The position numbers and the translations under genes are program-made. 64,000 nucleotides of DNA. It comes from Pseudomonas sp. TH41. Its GTDB lineage: Bacteria > Pseudomonadota > Gammaproteobacteria > Pseudomonadales > Pseudomonadaceae. Where the stretch lies: contig NZ_JAEKFH010000006.1 of assembly GCF_016650695.1 (NCBI RefSeq), positions 1 through 64,000 on the forward strand. Reading direction: 5' to 3'. Positions 50,122-59,357 of this stretch are shown here, piece after piece. The notes under the pieces are model-generated. The model saw nothing but the letters and a program-made list of their open reading frames with translations. It did no database searches and was not told where the DNA came from. How positions within the stretch are numbered: the first letter of the stretch is position 1; each line of letters starts with the position of its first letter.

Positions 50122-51048
50122 TCAGTCATCCAGTGTTTCTGGTGAGACCACCCACACACTGCACGGCATTTTATAAAGCAGGTGTTCCACCGTACTGCCG
50201 ACCAATCGGCCCATGCCACGATGGCTGACCCGGCCCATGACTATGACGTCAATGTCATACGCATCGGCGTAACTGGAAAGTACCTTAGCCGGGTTGCCCA
50301 TGATCATGTGCTGGCGCTCCGGCGGGATACCGTTGCGCTCGGCCAGCTCGCGGAAGGTATCGCCCTGTGCATCGAACAAGGTCTTGGCTGTGCCTGAAGT
50401 GAAAAACGCCGAAGCACTCTCAAAACCGAATTCGTCCGCGCTGATGGATGAAAGGTCATGGGCGTAGATCACATCGAGTTCCGCATTACAGATGCTCGCC
50501 AGTTTTGAGGCCTCGCGCAAAATCTTGTCGTTGAAACCTTCGTAGTGGCCATCACGGTGGAAGGGGTCGACGGCGGCGACGATTTTGCGCGGCAAGGCAT
50601 GCCGCACATGGCTGACAAAATGCAGCGGCACCGGGCATTCGCGAAGGAGATGGATATCGAGGGGCGTGAACATCAAGCGTGACAGCAGCGATTCGTATTC
50701 CAGTGCCTTAATCAGAGCTGCCATCGGCTGTTCTTTGAGGTGAATGAGGATTTCCTGCAAGGGGCTTTCCACCCACACCACTTCAGTGGTGACGTGCACC
50801 CCGAGGTTGCGTAAGGGCCGGGCCTGTTCTTCGAGCCATTGGCGATGGCGCTCGACATAGCCCAGGCGCATCTCCTCCCGCGCTTGTTCATTGACCATGC
50901 CGGCTGTTGCCAGCCCCTCCAGGTAATCGAACGCTACGATGTGCAGTGCCGCACCCGAAGCCTTGGCCAACGCGGCGGCCTGGTCGAACGCGGGGCTGTG
51001 TTCCATCAGGGGCGAGACGACCAGCATGAAACGTGATTGCTCAGACAT
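50122..51048 (-). CDS. tandem universal stress protein
   Basis: 308 residues, two UspA domains (about 1-150 and 155-308). The second has the nucleotide-binding GRVSHRGMGRLVGST (G-x2-G-x9-GS/T type) near residue 280; the first lacks a complete motif, so only one domain may bind ATP. Two-domain proteins of this length are common in pseudomonads and help in oxygen limitation or starvation. No Anr-type TTGAT-N4-ATCAA box was found upstream. The gene is alone on its strand. Confidence 0.88.
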   Translation of the reverse strand: MSEQSRFMLVVSPLMEHSPAFDQAAALAKASGAALHIVAFDYLEGLATAGMVNEQAREEMRLGYVERHRQWLEEQARPLRNLGVHVTTEVVWVESPLQEILIHLKEQPMAALIKALEYESLLSRLMFTPLDIHLLRECPVPLHFVSHVRHALPRKIVAAVDPFHRDGHYEGFNDKILREASKLASICNAELDVIYAHDLSSISADEFGFESASAFFTSGTAKTLFDAQGDTFRELAERNGIPPERQHMIMGNPAKVLSSYADAYDIDVIVMGRVSHRGMGRLVGSTVEHLLYKMPCSVWVVSPETLDD

Positions 51049-51242
51049 GACAACTCTCCCGTAGGTACGGATTTGATCTCGAGATTCATCTGATCGATGC
51101 CAGTCCTACTGGGAGGCTGCTCAGCAGGCGTCGACCCGATCCCTCATGATCTTCGCTCTGACCTACACTGACTTGGTCTGTCACTACAGATTTAGCTCGG
51201 CTTCATCAGGGTATGCCCGCTACGTACAACGAGGAAAGCGCG

Positions 51243-51587
51243 ATGAGCAACGAACCGGTGGCACCCGAGACTAAAGGTGTTGCAGTGAAGCTACTTGCAA
51301 CGGTTGACCTCGGCCCTGAGATCGAGGGCATGGCAGGGCGCCAACTTAGAATGCGGATGGTGACCATCGAGCCTGGGGGCGTCTTCGGGCCGATTCACAA
51401 CCATATAGACAGACCCGGCACCGTCTACATACTGCAAGGAATGATCACTGACCATCGTAATGGAGTCGCCACGGACTATGGACCGGGAGTGGGCTGGCCC
51501 GAGGACAGGAACACCACACACTGGCTTGAGAACAGAGGAACGATTGCGGCGGTGGAGATCTCGGTTGATATTGTCAGGCAAGAGTAA
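51243..51587 (+). CDS. cupin-domain protein
   Basis: 114-residue single-cupin protein. Cupin motif 1 is GPIHNHIDRPGTVYILQG (two His and a Glu position replaced by Thr/Val), motif 2 is GVGWPEDRNTTHWLENRG. The ATG at 51243 is selected for its GAGGAAAG site; an in-frame start at 51213 is less likely. Cytoplasmic. Such short cupins often act in regulation or isomerisation; function unknown. It is isolated, divergent from the universal stress gene. Confidence 0.82.
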   Translation: MSNEPVAPETKGVAVKLLATVDLGPEIEGMAGRQLRMRMVTIEPGGVFGPIHNHIDRPGTVYILQGMITDHRNGVATDYGPGVGWPEDRNTTHWLENRGTIAAVEISVDIVRQE

Positions 51588-51741
51588 AGTCAGGCCCGAC
51601 ATCTGACACGGACGGGCCTGATACGCGGCTCAACCGGACGATGCAGCACACAAAATACCCTTGTTAAGGAAGCGGTGATTTATTCGGTTTTCAGCCTCTG
51701 GAGCTCATCCATGAGCCACTGGATAGAATGCTCTCCCTGAC

Positions 51742-53382
51742 TTAGAGTCTGAACTTGCCCACCAGATTATTGAACGAAATGGCCAGGCGCGACAGCTCCT
51801 GGCTCGAAGCGCTGGTCTGGTTCGCACCTGCGGCAGTCTGGGTTGACAGGGCCTGGATGTTCACCAGATTGCGATCAACCTCGCGTGCCACATGGGCCTG
51901 TTCCTCGGAAGCGGTGGCAATGACCATGTTGCGGTCATTAATCTGAGCGATGCTCTGCGCGATACGCTCAAGGGACTGACCTGTGGCCTGGACCAGCGAC
52001 TGAGTACCGGTCGCCAGTGTACGGCTGCTGCCCATCGAGCGCACGGCCTGGTTGGCACTGTTCTGTACCGTACCAATCATCCCCTCGATCTCACCGGTGG
52101 AGGCTTGAGTGCGGGCGGCCAACGCTCGCACTTCATCCGCGACTACGGCAAAGCCTCGGCCTTGCTCGCCAGCGCGGGCAGCCTCAATGGCGGCATTCAG
52201 TGCCAACAGGTTGGTCTGTTCGGCGATCGCGCGGATGACGTCCAGCACCTTGCCAATGTCTTGCACCCGTCCCGCCAGCTCTTCGACAAAGGCGGTGGAC
52301 GCGGTGATTTCGGTGCTGACACTGTTAATGGCATTCACCGCTTCAAGCGCCTGGTCTCGGCCGTTGGCAGTTTCTTCGCTGGTGCTTTTCGATGCGTCGG
52401 AAGTGGAAATGGCGTTGCGGGCGACTTCTTCCACCGCCGCGGTCATTTGCGTGACGGCGGTCGCGGCTTGCTGGATTTCATCGTTCTGGCGTGTCAGGCC
52501 GCGGCTGCTTTCCTCGGTCACTGCATTGAGTTCTTCGGCAGCGCAAGCGAGTTGTTCCGCTGCGCTGGCGATCTGTTGGATCGTAGCCTTGAGACTGCCC
52601 TGCATTTCGCCAAGAGCGGTCAGCAGTTGGCCCGTCTCATCACGGCCAGTACTGATGATCGTCTGGCTCAGGTCGCCGGCCGCCACGCGCCGAGCACTGG
52701 CAACGGCTGTGGCGATCGGCCGACTGATCACGCGACTGATGAACAAGCCCAACATCAGCGCGGCAATGAATGCGACGGCAATGCCGATGTAGAGAGCAGT
52801 ATTGGCCGAGAGCGCCTGTTGCGAGGCATTCACGGCGCCTTTGTCAATCTGCCGGTTATTCGACTCCACCATGATCGTCAGTTCGTCCATCACCGTCTGG
52901 TAAGCTTTTTGCAGATCAGTCTCCAACAGTGTTCTCGCCCCCTCGATATCCCACTTGGCAATCAAACCGACAGCTCGGTCGACCAGTGCCTGATAGGCTG
53001 GCCAGTCCTTCGCCATTTTGTCACCGGCGGCGCGTTCATCGTCTTCCAGAGGGTTGGCACGGTATATGGCAAACGCTTTTTCACTGGCCGCCCGGTTGGC
53101 AGTCATACTGGCCAGAATCTCACTCTTCACGCTCTGAGGCCCATTGGCAGCGATCACCGCCATGAGTCGATACAAATCGCGGTTCTGAGAGACAGCGCTG
53201 GTCTTGGTTTCTCCGATTTTGGTGACAGACAGCAAGTTATTGGAGAAGACCACCTGGAGGGTGTTCGAAAGGGTGGTGATACCCCGACTTCCCAGTACCC
53301 CCACCCCTAAGGTAATGAATGCGCAAAGCGCGAATGAAAAAATGAGTTTGGTCGACAGCTTGGCGTCATGAAACCAGTTCAT
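51742..53382 (-). CDS. methyl-accepting chemotaxis protein (4HB/HAMP type)
   Basis: 546-residue chemoreceptor. A transmembrane helix (LIFSFALCAFITLGVGVLG, residues about 13-31) is followed by a four-helix-bundle periplasmic domain (to about 190), a second helix (ALYIGIAVAFIAALMLGLFI), a HAMP domain, and a cytoplasmic signalling domain with the highly conserved NAAIEAARAGEQGRGFAVVA near residue 400. The ligand cannot be inferred. The start is ATG 53382 (MNWFHDAKLSTK); an in-frame upstream ATG at 53511 is not credible. The gene stands alone between a cupin and a LysR gene. Confidence 0.92.
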   Translation of the reverse strand: MNWFHDAKLSTKLIFSFALCAFITLGVGVLGSRGITTLSNTLQVVFSNNLLSVTKIGETKTSAVSQNRDLYRLMAVIAANGPQSVKSEILASMTANRAASEKAFAIYRANPLEDDERAAGDKMAKDWPAYQALVDRAVGLIAKWDIEGARTLLETDLQKAYQTVMDELTIMVESNNRQIDKGAVNASQQALSANTALYIGIAVAFIAALMLGLFISRVISRPIATAVASARRVAAGDLSQTIISTGRDETGQLLTALGEMQGSLKATIQQIASAAEQLACAAEELNAVTEESSRGLTRQNDEIQQAATAVTQMTAAVEEVARNAISTSDASKSTSEETANGRDQALEAVNAINSVSTEITASTAFVEELAGRVQDIGKVLDVIRAIAEQTNLLALNAAIEAARAGEQGRGFAVVADEVRALAARTQASTGEIEGMIGTVQNSANQAVRSMGSSRTLATGTQSLVQATGQSLERIAQSIAQINDRNMVIATASEEQAHVAREVDRNLVNIQALSTQTAAGANQTSASSQELSRLAISFNNLVGKFRL

Positions 53383-53775
53383 GCTGAGACATCCTATAGT
53401 GGGCAGCGGGGCATTAAATGCGATAGGTCGCAAGAGAAAGCAGGAATGAATCGTTCCCACACAGTGGTTATCGACCGCACTGCAAGGAAGTGAAGGGGTA
53501 ATCCCTGTCATACAGCATTGCTTCGGTTTCTCCGACGAGGGTGGCCAATCTGATGTTGGCCAAGCGGTATTTGCAACGGGCGGCGGGATAAATCCGTCTG
53601 AAAGGCGAGGCTGGCCCGCAAATCAGCAAAATGAGGGCAGAAATCGGCCCCAGAAATGCAGAATAAGGCCGGCGGGTTGAAAAAACGGCTTGGAAATGGA
53701 GGGCGGGGCGAACGGGTTAATTGTTCAGCGCCTCCTTAACAGCTATCTGGTCGAGAATAAAACAACGTTTACTCA

Positions 53776-54699
53776 CTAGCTAATTGGATTAGTTGTGTTC
53801 GGATTTCCTGCATGTTTAATCCAGTCATTCAGCTCTGTAACCATTTTATTGACCTCACTATCCTCTTGTTCCGAGGGGCGAATTAAAGCGTTCCACGCGA
53901 TATCCAATCCGTCATTCAGCGCTGCCCACGCAAGCTCCCCGCGCTCAAGGCTGGGGGTTACCAAGTCTCGTTGCAATATGCTTATACCGTACCCTGAACG
54001 CACGAGTTCAACGATCGCTTCAATCAATTCAACCGTGATCATACGGCGCGGCAAGATACTGGCGGGAGCGAAAAACCGATCATATTCCCAGCCACTTGCG
54101 CGATCCGTTGAATAGGTCACCAGGTTATAAGTTTTGAAGTCTTCGGCGTAAATGTTTTTCCTCCCCGCCAGGGGATGATCGGTTGCCATGATCGCAATTA
54201 AATCGTCTCGAAAAAGCGGCAACTTTGCGACCCCGCTAGGCACCATGCCGTCATCAATAATTGATACATCAAGCCTTCCTTGCATCAGGCTCGCGTAAAC
54301 GTCATTACGAGGCACAGTCACCAGGGTTATTTCGATATCCGGGCGAAGACTTGAGTAATGCTTGATAAATTTTGGAATCCAGCGAAATGGGCCGTAGGAG
54401 GTGACACCCATTCGGACGAAGGCTGTGACCCCGCCGGCCATGGACCTCGCCTCAGACTCCGCTTCGTTAAGAATCGCAATGATGTCTTTGGCGGCTCGCT
54501 CCAGGCGCACGCCAGCGGGGCTGAGTCTCAGCTTTCCTCCCGATCGTTCTGTCAGGCTCACACCTAGCCGGCGCTCCGCCTCTCGCATGCGATGACTGAC
54601 GGCTGAAGGCGTTAGCCATAACCGCTCGGCAACGGCCGTTACAGAATCGACTTCCGACAGGGTGTGCAGCATCACAAGGTGATCCAGAGTGAGTCTCAT
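53776..54699 (-). CDS. LysR-family transcriptional regulator
   Basis: 307-residue LTTR. The helix-turn-helix is residues about 5-60 (HLVMLHTLSEVDSVTAVAER, then TPSAVSHRMREAERRLG). The rest is the effector-binding domain. It is divergent from the BesD/HalD-like oxygenase gene; the 109-bp gap between them probably holds its operator and both promoters. It is the natural candidate to control the oxygenase and the ProX-like binding protein, with the imported compound as inducer. Confidence 0.88.
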   Translation of the reverse strand: MRLTLDHLVMLHTLSEVDSVTAVAERLWLTPSAVSHRMREAERRLGVSLTERSGGKLRLSPAGVRLERAAKDIIAILNEAESEARSMAGGVTAFVRMGVTSYGPFRWIPKFIKHYSSLRPDIEITLVTVPRNDVYASLMQGRLDVSIIDDGMVPSGVAKLPLFRDDLIAIMATDHPLAGRKNIYAEDFKTYNLVTYSTDRASGWEYDRFFAPASILPRRMITVELIEAIVELVRSGYGISILQRDLVTPSLERGELAWAALNDGLDIAWNALIRPSEQEDSEVNKMVTELNDWIKHAGNPNTTNPIS

Positions 54700-54798
54700 A
54701 GCCTTCGACCTGAAAATAATTCACAAAATTGCGTAAAAATATGAGCGTGACTTGTTTTTAGCGCCGATGCAATCTGGTTCCAGCAAGAACTATCGGAG

Positions 54799-54806
54799 AA
54801 CAACAA
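54799..54806 (+). promoter_or_regulatory. CA motif at start of Fe/2OG enzyme gene
   Basis: AACAACAA lies 2 nt before the ATG at 54809, a match to the Hfq/Crc CA consensus AANAANAA, and just after the GGAGA ribosome site. Inferred catabolite-repression target. Confidence 0.4.
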
Positions 54807-54808
54807 TC

Positions 54809-55648
54809 ATGACAAAGCTTGCGCTGACACCTGCAGATACTCTGGGCGATATCGTCGACCTTGAGCGTTATCCCATTACCGATCGAACCCATCCGGCGTA
54901 TCTGGAGCTGGTCACTCGCAGTCAATCGTTGCTCGGCCAGGAAGGCGTTGCGATCTTCCCTGGGTTTGTCCGTGATGAAACGGTTAGCGCGATGGCGGAT
55001 CAAACCCTTGCGCTGCACCCACGCATGTTCCATTTCCGAGAAAAGCACACGGTTTACTTCAAGCCTCAAGACGAAAGCGTCGATTCAGCGCATCCCCTGC
55101 GGCGGTTGATGGAAACTGAAAAAGATACGGTCGCCTACGCCGACATTCCTGCCGGGCATTCGATCAGACAAATTTACGAATCGGACGAAGTGCTTTCTTT
55201 TATTAGAGATGTATTGAATCTGGACACGCTCTATCGCCATGCAGATCCGTTAGCAGCACTTAACTTGCAGGGGTTTACGGCGGGACAGCAATTGGGGTGG
55301 CACTTTGATCGTTCCGACTTCAGCGTCACGCTGTCACTTCAGGCCGCGAGCGCCGGTGGGGATTTTGAGTATGTACGCATGCTTCGTAATGCGGACGACG
55401 ATTGCTTTGACGTGGTCAGGCAATTCCTCGATGACCCCAAAACACAGCAGATAGAGGTTTTACCTCAAGTGGCCGGAACCCTGACATTATTCCGCGGACG
55501 CTATTCATTGCACCGTGTGACTCCGGTGGTAGGGGACAGGTTAAGGCTCAACGCTGTATTGGCTTACGTAGATCAGCCAAACGTCGAGTTCAGCGCCTAC
55601 GCCCGTCAATTGTTTTACGGACGTACTTCCGTTGATCCAATGGCTTAA
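54809..55648 (+). CDS. BesD/HalD-family Fe(II)/2-oxoglutarate enzyme, hydroxylase-type (HXD)
   Basis: 279-residue non-heme iron enzyme resembling the BesD/HalD amino-acid halogenase family. The facial triad is GWHFDRSDFSVTLS, giving His165-Phe-Asp167, and His235 in YSLHRVTPV. Arg244/Arg246 (RLRLN) should bind 2-oxoglutarate. True BesD halogenases have Gly in place of the Asp (HXG) so chloride can bind; the intact Asp here predicts hydroxylation or another oxidation such as N-demethylation. ATG 54809 is preferred (GGAGA site); an in-frame upstream start at 54752 overlaps the promoter region. It is divergent from a LysR and 150 nt upstream of a ProX-like gene. Confidence 0.8.
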   Translation: MTKLALTPADTLGDIVDLERYPITDRTHPAYLELVTRSQSLLGQEGVAIFPGFVRDETVSAMADQTLALHPRMFHFREKHTVYFKPQDESVDSAHPLRRLMETEKDTVAYADIPAGHSIRQIYESDEVLSFIRDVLNLDTLYRHADPLAALNLQGFTAGQQLGWHFDRSDFSVTLSLQAASAGGDFEYVRMLRNADDDCFDVVRQFLDDPKTQQIEVLPQVAGTLTLFRGRYSLHRVTPVVGDRLRLNAVLAYVDQPNVEFSAYARQLFYGRTSVDPMA

Positions 55649-55798
55649 GTTTCGCCATTAACAATAAACAACTTCTTCATTCCTTCGCTTCACGTGTTTG
55701 CACAGGCACCCGTCCACGTTAGATCTGATGGCCTCGTTTACCTCGTGTGTGGCACGCAACAGTTCGCTATCTCCAATAATATTTCGGAGCGTCTGATC

Positions 55799-56767
55799 AT
55801 GAAATACAGGAAGAATGTGCTGGCCTCATTACTCGCCCTTGGCGTGCTCGCTGGCAGTGCTTCCAGCCAGGCCTCAGGTTGGTGTGACTCGGGTAAAACG
55901 GTGAAATTTGCCGGTCTGAATTGGGAGAGCGGGATGCTCCTCACCGACATCATGATGATTGTGCTCAAGGATGGGTACGGCTGTGCAACCGATCAGTTGG
56001 TGGGTAACACCATCATTCTTGAGACTGCGTTGGCCAGTAACGACATTCAAGTATTTGGCGAAGAGTGGATGGAGCGCAGCGAAGTCTGGAAAAAAGCCGC
56101 GGCTGCCGGAAAGGTCGTCGGGGTTGGCGCTCCGATCATTGGTGCGACTCAAGGCTGGTATGTACCGCGCTACGTCGTTGAGGGCGACACCAAACGTAAC
56201 CGGCCAGCACAAGCACCAGACCTCAAGACAGTCGCCGACCTGAGCAAGTACGCGAGTGTTTTTCACGATTCGGAGGAGCCGTCTAAAGGCCGCTTCTACA
56301 ACTGTCCTGCTGGCTGGATTTGTGAGCAGGACAATACCGAGATGCTCAAAGAGTACGGTCTTGAAAACACCTTCACGAACTTCCGTCCAGGCACCGGTGC
56401 CGCACTGGATGCGGCTGTCCTGTCCAGTTATAAACGCGGTGAGCCGGTACTGTTCTACTACTGGTCACCGACGCCGCTGATGGGCCAGATCGATGCGATA
56501 AGACTGGAGGAAAAGACCGGGGCCAACAAAGACGTTATCACCATGGTTGGACTCTCCAAGGCGTTCCATGAACAGGCTCCCGAACTGGTCGCAGTACTTG
56601 AAAAGGTCAACATTCCCATCGATCTGCTGAATCAGAACCTGGCGAGAATGACCCGGGAACGCATCGAATCACCGAAACTGGCCAGAATATTCCTCAAGGA
56701 ACACCCGGAAGTGTGGCACGCCTGGGTCAGTGAAGCCGTCGCGAAAAAAATCGACGCAACGCTTTGA
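55799..56767 (+). CDS. ProX-like periplasmic substrate-binding protein
   Basis: 322-residue secreted protein with a signal peptide (MKYRKNVLASLLALGVLAGS, cleavage after QASG). The mature sequence resembles glycine-betaine/choline-type binding proteins (OpuAC fold): GLNWESGMLLTDIMMIVL, GVGAPIIGATQGWYVPRY, and FNCPAGWICEQDN-like region near residue 175. It should capture a quaternary amine or amino-acid-like ligand, but no ATPase or permease gene adjoins, so it must use another transporter. The ATG 55799 begins the signal peptide; an in-frame ATG at 55694 is less likely. It follows the BesD/HalD-like gene on the same strand and precedes the formaldehyde dehydrogenase. Confidence 0.83.
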   Translation: MKYRKNVLASLLALGVLAGSASSQASGWCDSGKTVKFAGLNWESGMLLTDIMMIVLKDGYGCATDQLVGNTIILETALASNDIQVFGEEWMERSEVWKKAAAAGKVVGVGAPIIGATQGWYVPRYVVEGDTKRNRPAQAPDLKTVADLSKYASVFHDSEEPSKGRFYNCPAGWICEQDNTEMLKEYGLENTFTNFRPGTGAALDAAVLSSYKRGEPVLFYYWSPTPLMGQIDAIRLEEKTGANKDVITMVGLSKAFHEQAPELVAVLEKVNIPIDLLNQNLARMTRERIESPKLARIFLKEHPEVWHAWVSEAVAKKIDATL

Positions 56768-56892
56768 TCGACAAGGGGGGCAGGACGCTCTGATCGTTTA
56801 ACGTCCCCCACGTGATCCGCACAAACACACGCTCATTAATGATTTTTCTTGCCTCTTAAGAGAAGCAGGGTTCTACCTTGCGTCCGAGAATT

Positions 56893-58017
56893 ATGAATAT
56901 GATCAAATCACGAGCTGCCGTCGCCTTTGCGGCGAACCAGCCTCTGCAAATTGTCGAAGTCGATGTGGCGGCACCGCAAGCCGGCGAGGTGCTGGTACGT
57001 ATCGTCGCCACAGGTGTCTGCCATACCGATGCCTTTACCCTGTCCGGCGCCGATCCCGAAGGGATTTTTCCGGTGATTCTTGGCCACGAAGGCGGTGGTG
57101 TCGTCGAGGCCGTGGGTGAGGGCGTGACGTCGGTCGCCGTTGGCGATCATGTGATCCCGCTCTACACCCCGGAGTGCGGTGAGTGCAAATTCTGCATGTC
57201 CGGGAAGACTAACCTTTGCCAGAAAATTCGTGCGACTCAAGGTAAAGGCCTGATGCCAGACGGCACCAGCCGCTTTTCCTACAAAGGCCAGCCCATATTC
57301 CACTACATGGGCACCTCGACGTTCTCCGAGTACACGGTGTTGCCGGAAATCTCGCTGGCTAAAATTCCCAAAGAAGCGCCACTGGAAAAAGTGTGCCTGC
57401 TGGGTTGCGGTGTGACGACCGGCATCGGCGCGGTACTCAACACCGCCAAGGTGGAAGAGGGCGCCAGCGTGGCCATTTTCGGCCTGGGCGGTATTGGTCT
57501 GGCAGCGATCATCGGCGCCACCATGGCCAAGGCAGGCCGAATAATCGCGATCGATATCAACCCGGCCAAATTCGAAATCGCCAGGCAATTGGGCGCTACC
57601 GACTTTATCAATCCAAAGGATTACGACAAGCCGATCCAGGACGTGATTGTCGAACTGACCGAGGGTGGCGTGGATTACTCCTTTGAATGCATTGGCAACG
57701 TCAATCTGATGCGTGCTGCCCTGGAGTGCTGCCATAAGGGTTGGGGCGAGTCGGTCATTATTGGTGTCGCCGGCGCCGGCCAGGAAATCAGTACCCGACC
57801 GTTCCAGCTGGTGACCGGCCGTGTCTGGCGCGGCTCGGCCTTTGGCGGCGTGAAAGGACGCAGCGAACTACCCAGCTATGTCGTGAAGTCTCAGGCCGGT
57901 GAAATCCCGCTGGAAACCTTCATCACCCACACCATGGGCCTTGAAGACATCAACAAGGCCTTCGACCTGATGCGTGAAGGCAAAAGTATCCGCACCGTTA
58001 TTCATTTCGATCGCTGA
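56893..58017 (+). CDS. adhC: S-(hydroxymethyl)glutathione dehydrogenase (class III ADH)
   Basis: 374-residue zinc MDR. The catalytic zinc ligands are in GVCHTDAFTLSGAD and GHEGGG; the structural zinc cluster is CGECKFCMSGKTNLC. FGLGGIGLAAIIGA is the NAD site and GRVWRGSAFGG the glutathione-type C-terminal segment. It oxidises S-hydroxymethylglutathione (from formaldehyde and glutathione) to S-formylglutathione. Starts at 56893 and 56899 (MIKSRAAVAF) are both plausible; an in-frame TTG is at 56878. An S-formylglutathione hydrolase usually follows, but here a VOC gene does. It lies downstream of the oxygenase and binding-protein genes. Confidence 0.92.
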   Translation: MNMIKSRAAVAFAANQPLQIVEVDVAAPQAGEVLVRIVATGVCHTDAFTLSGADPEGIFPVILGHEGGGVVEAVGEGVTSVAVGDHVIPLYTPECGECKFCMSGKTNLCQKIRATQGKGLMPDGTSRFSYKGQPIFHYMGTSTFSEYTVLPEISLAKIPKEAPLEKVCLLGCGVTTGIGAVLNTAKVEEGASVAIFGLGGIGLAAIIGATMAKAGRIIAIDINPAKFEIARQLGATDFINPKDYDKPIQDVIVELTEGGVDYSFECIGNVNLMRAALECCHKGWGESVIIGVAGAGQEISTRPFQLVTGRVWRGSAFGGVKGRSELPSYVVKSQAGEIPLETFITHTMGLEDINKAFDLMREGKSIRTVIHFDR

Positions 58018-58107
58018 CTCAACTGGCCTGGCGATCATCGTTAAACGAATGGCGCCCGGTCGGAAAACTGCAATACCCACCCTGTTTCTAACCAAGAGAA
58101 CATCACA

Positions 58108-58491
58108 ATGAGCATTTTCACGCATGTCACCGTCGGCACCAACGATCTGCAAAAAGCCCGTAGTTTTTACGACAATGTGCTGGGTGCACTGGGTCAAAAA
58201 CGCATCGCCGATCTGGACGACAATGGCTCGATCTGGGGGAAGGACGCCCCGTCCTTCTTCGTGCTGAAACCGGCCAACGGCGCCCCGGCCAGCGTGGGCA
58301 ACGGTGTCACTGTCAGCTTTGAAGCATCGGATCGCGCAGCCATTGACGCTTTCCACGCCGCAGCGTTGGCCAGTGGCGGCACCGACGAAGGTGCTCCCGG
58401 GGCACGAGGCTGGGCACCCAACGCTTATGCCGCTTACGCCCGAGACCTCGACGGTAACAAGCTGGCTGCGTACTGCTTCAAGCCTGTCTAA
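58108..58491 (+). CDS. VOC-family protein, paralog B
   Basis: 127-residue VOC protein, about 90% identical to the 16066-16449 gene. FTHVTVGTNDLQKARSFYDN starts the first module and AYARDLDGNKLAAYCF ends the second. It follows adhC by 90 nt on the same strand, an unusual partner for a formaldehyde enzyme; it may act on a reactive aldehyde-glutathione adduct. No further function can be assigned. Confidence 0.85.
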   Translation: MSIFTHVTVGTNDLQKARSFYDNVLGALGQKRIADLDDNGSIWGKDAPSFFVLKPANGAPASVGNGVTVSFEASDRAAIDAFHAAALASGGTDEGAPGARGWAPNAYAAYARDLDGNKLAAYCFKPV

Positions 58492-58719
58492 GCTGTCTTA
58501 TCGAGTGTCTGCGCGTCCAATCTGAATCGTGAATCATCCCAGGCCTGCTTCCCCCTGATCGATTCAGTCACTGCGATGTGCACGGCATGACATGACCAAG
58601 GACAATGTGGGTAGCCCGGAGCCGGAGGAGGTTTGGAAATGGCTACGGGTTACCTTTTAGCCGCGTGATTTACCGAGTAATGAGGCGCAGAACTGACAAA
58701 GGGCCAGCGGCAGTCGGTA

Positions 58720-59220
58720 CTAACCACAGGCATCAGTTACGGCCTTCGCGGCGCGTTCAATTTCCTGCTTGATGTCAGTGGTTATGCGCTGTTTGATGAG
58801 TTTCTGTTCGAGGAATAGCTGGCTTCCCTGGTTTTTTAATTGGGCGTCGGCTGCGGCGTCCTGCGCCTTCAGCTCGGCGGCGTGTGCGTCGATGACGGCT
58901 TCAACCTCGGCAACATTGTTGGCGGAGTCCAGGGCTCTGACTAATTTGCCCACGTCCGCGTTCTCGGCCTCGGCATAAGCCTCGACAGACAGTCCAGCCG
59001 CCATCGCTCGCGCTCGAACTTCAAGGCTTTCGACATGCTGGTGTGCTGCCTTGCATGCCGCATCCCGCCGTTCGCTCTCGCCGGCTCTCCAATCCATAAA
59101 CACATGCGCAGTAATACCCATCACGGCCAGGGTGATGGCGGTACCTATCAATTGGCCTCTCACACTCAGCCACCTCAGGGTTAAGGGGAACACTATCTTG
59201 TGATTATCGCTCGACTCCAT
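58720..59220 (-). CDS. hypothetical protein with one membrane helix
   Basis: 166 residues. A single transmembrane helix (GQLIGTAITLAVMGITAHVF, residues about 22-41) near the N-terminus and a long Ala/Glu/Lys-rich helical part that should form a coiled coil (residues about 60-165). No domain recognised. It stands alone in a 600-bp space after the VOC gene and is divergent from the short gene at 59358. Confidence 0.6.
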   Translation of the reverse strand: MESSDNHKIVFPLTLRWLSVRGQLIGTAITLAVMGITAHVFMDWRAGESERRDAACKAAHQHVESLEVRARAMAAGLSVEAYAEAENADVGKLVRALDSANNVAEVEAVIDAHAAELKAQDAAADAQLKNQGSQLFLEQKLIKQRITTDIKQEIERAAKAVTDACG

Positions 59221-59357
59221 TCAAGGCATTAAGAGAAGAGCGTAGCAGGCCGAGCGGTGCTGAAAAGCTACTGTTGTCACTTGCCGTACGTCGTCCCCGG
59301 TGAACGTCCCGATTTGCGACGCTCTCTAACGCAACACGGCCCTTTGGAGGCGTCGCC

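Noticed and set aside
49977..50228. 83-codon plus-strand frame between wrbA and the universal stress gene
   Set aside because: Half of it is antisense to the stress gene, no ribosome site, composition not protein-like.
51049..51242. Anr/Fnr box upstream of the universal stress gene
   Set aside because: TTGATCTCGAGATTCA looks similar but the second half-site does not match ATCAA.
51892..53310. 472-codon frame antisense to the chemoreceptor gene
   Set aside because: Shadow frame of a GC-rich gene with no recognised motifs.
54809..55648. Calling the BesD/HalD-like enzyme a halogenase
   Set aside because: It has Asp, not Gly, two residues after the first His, which fills the site used by chloride in true halogenases.
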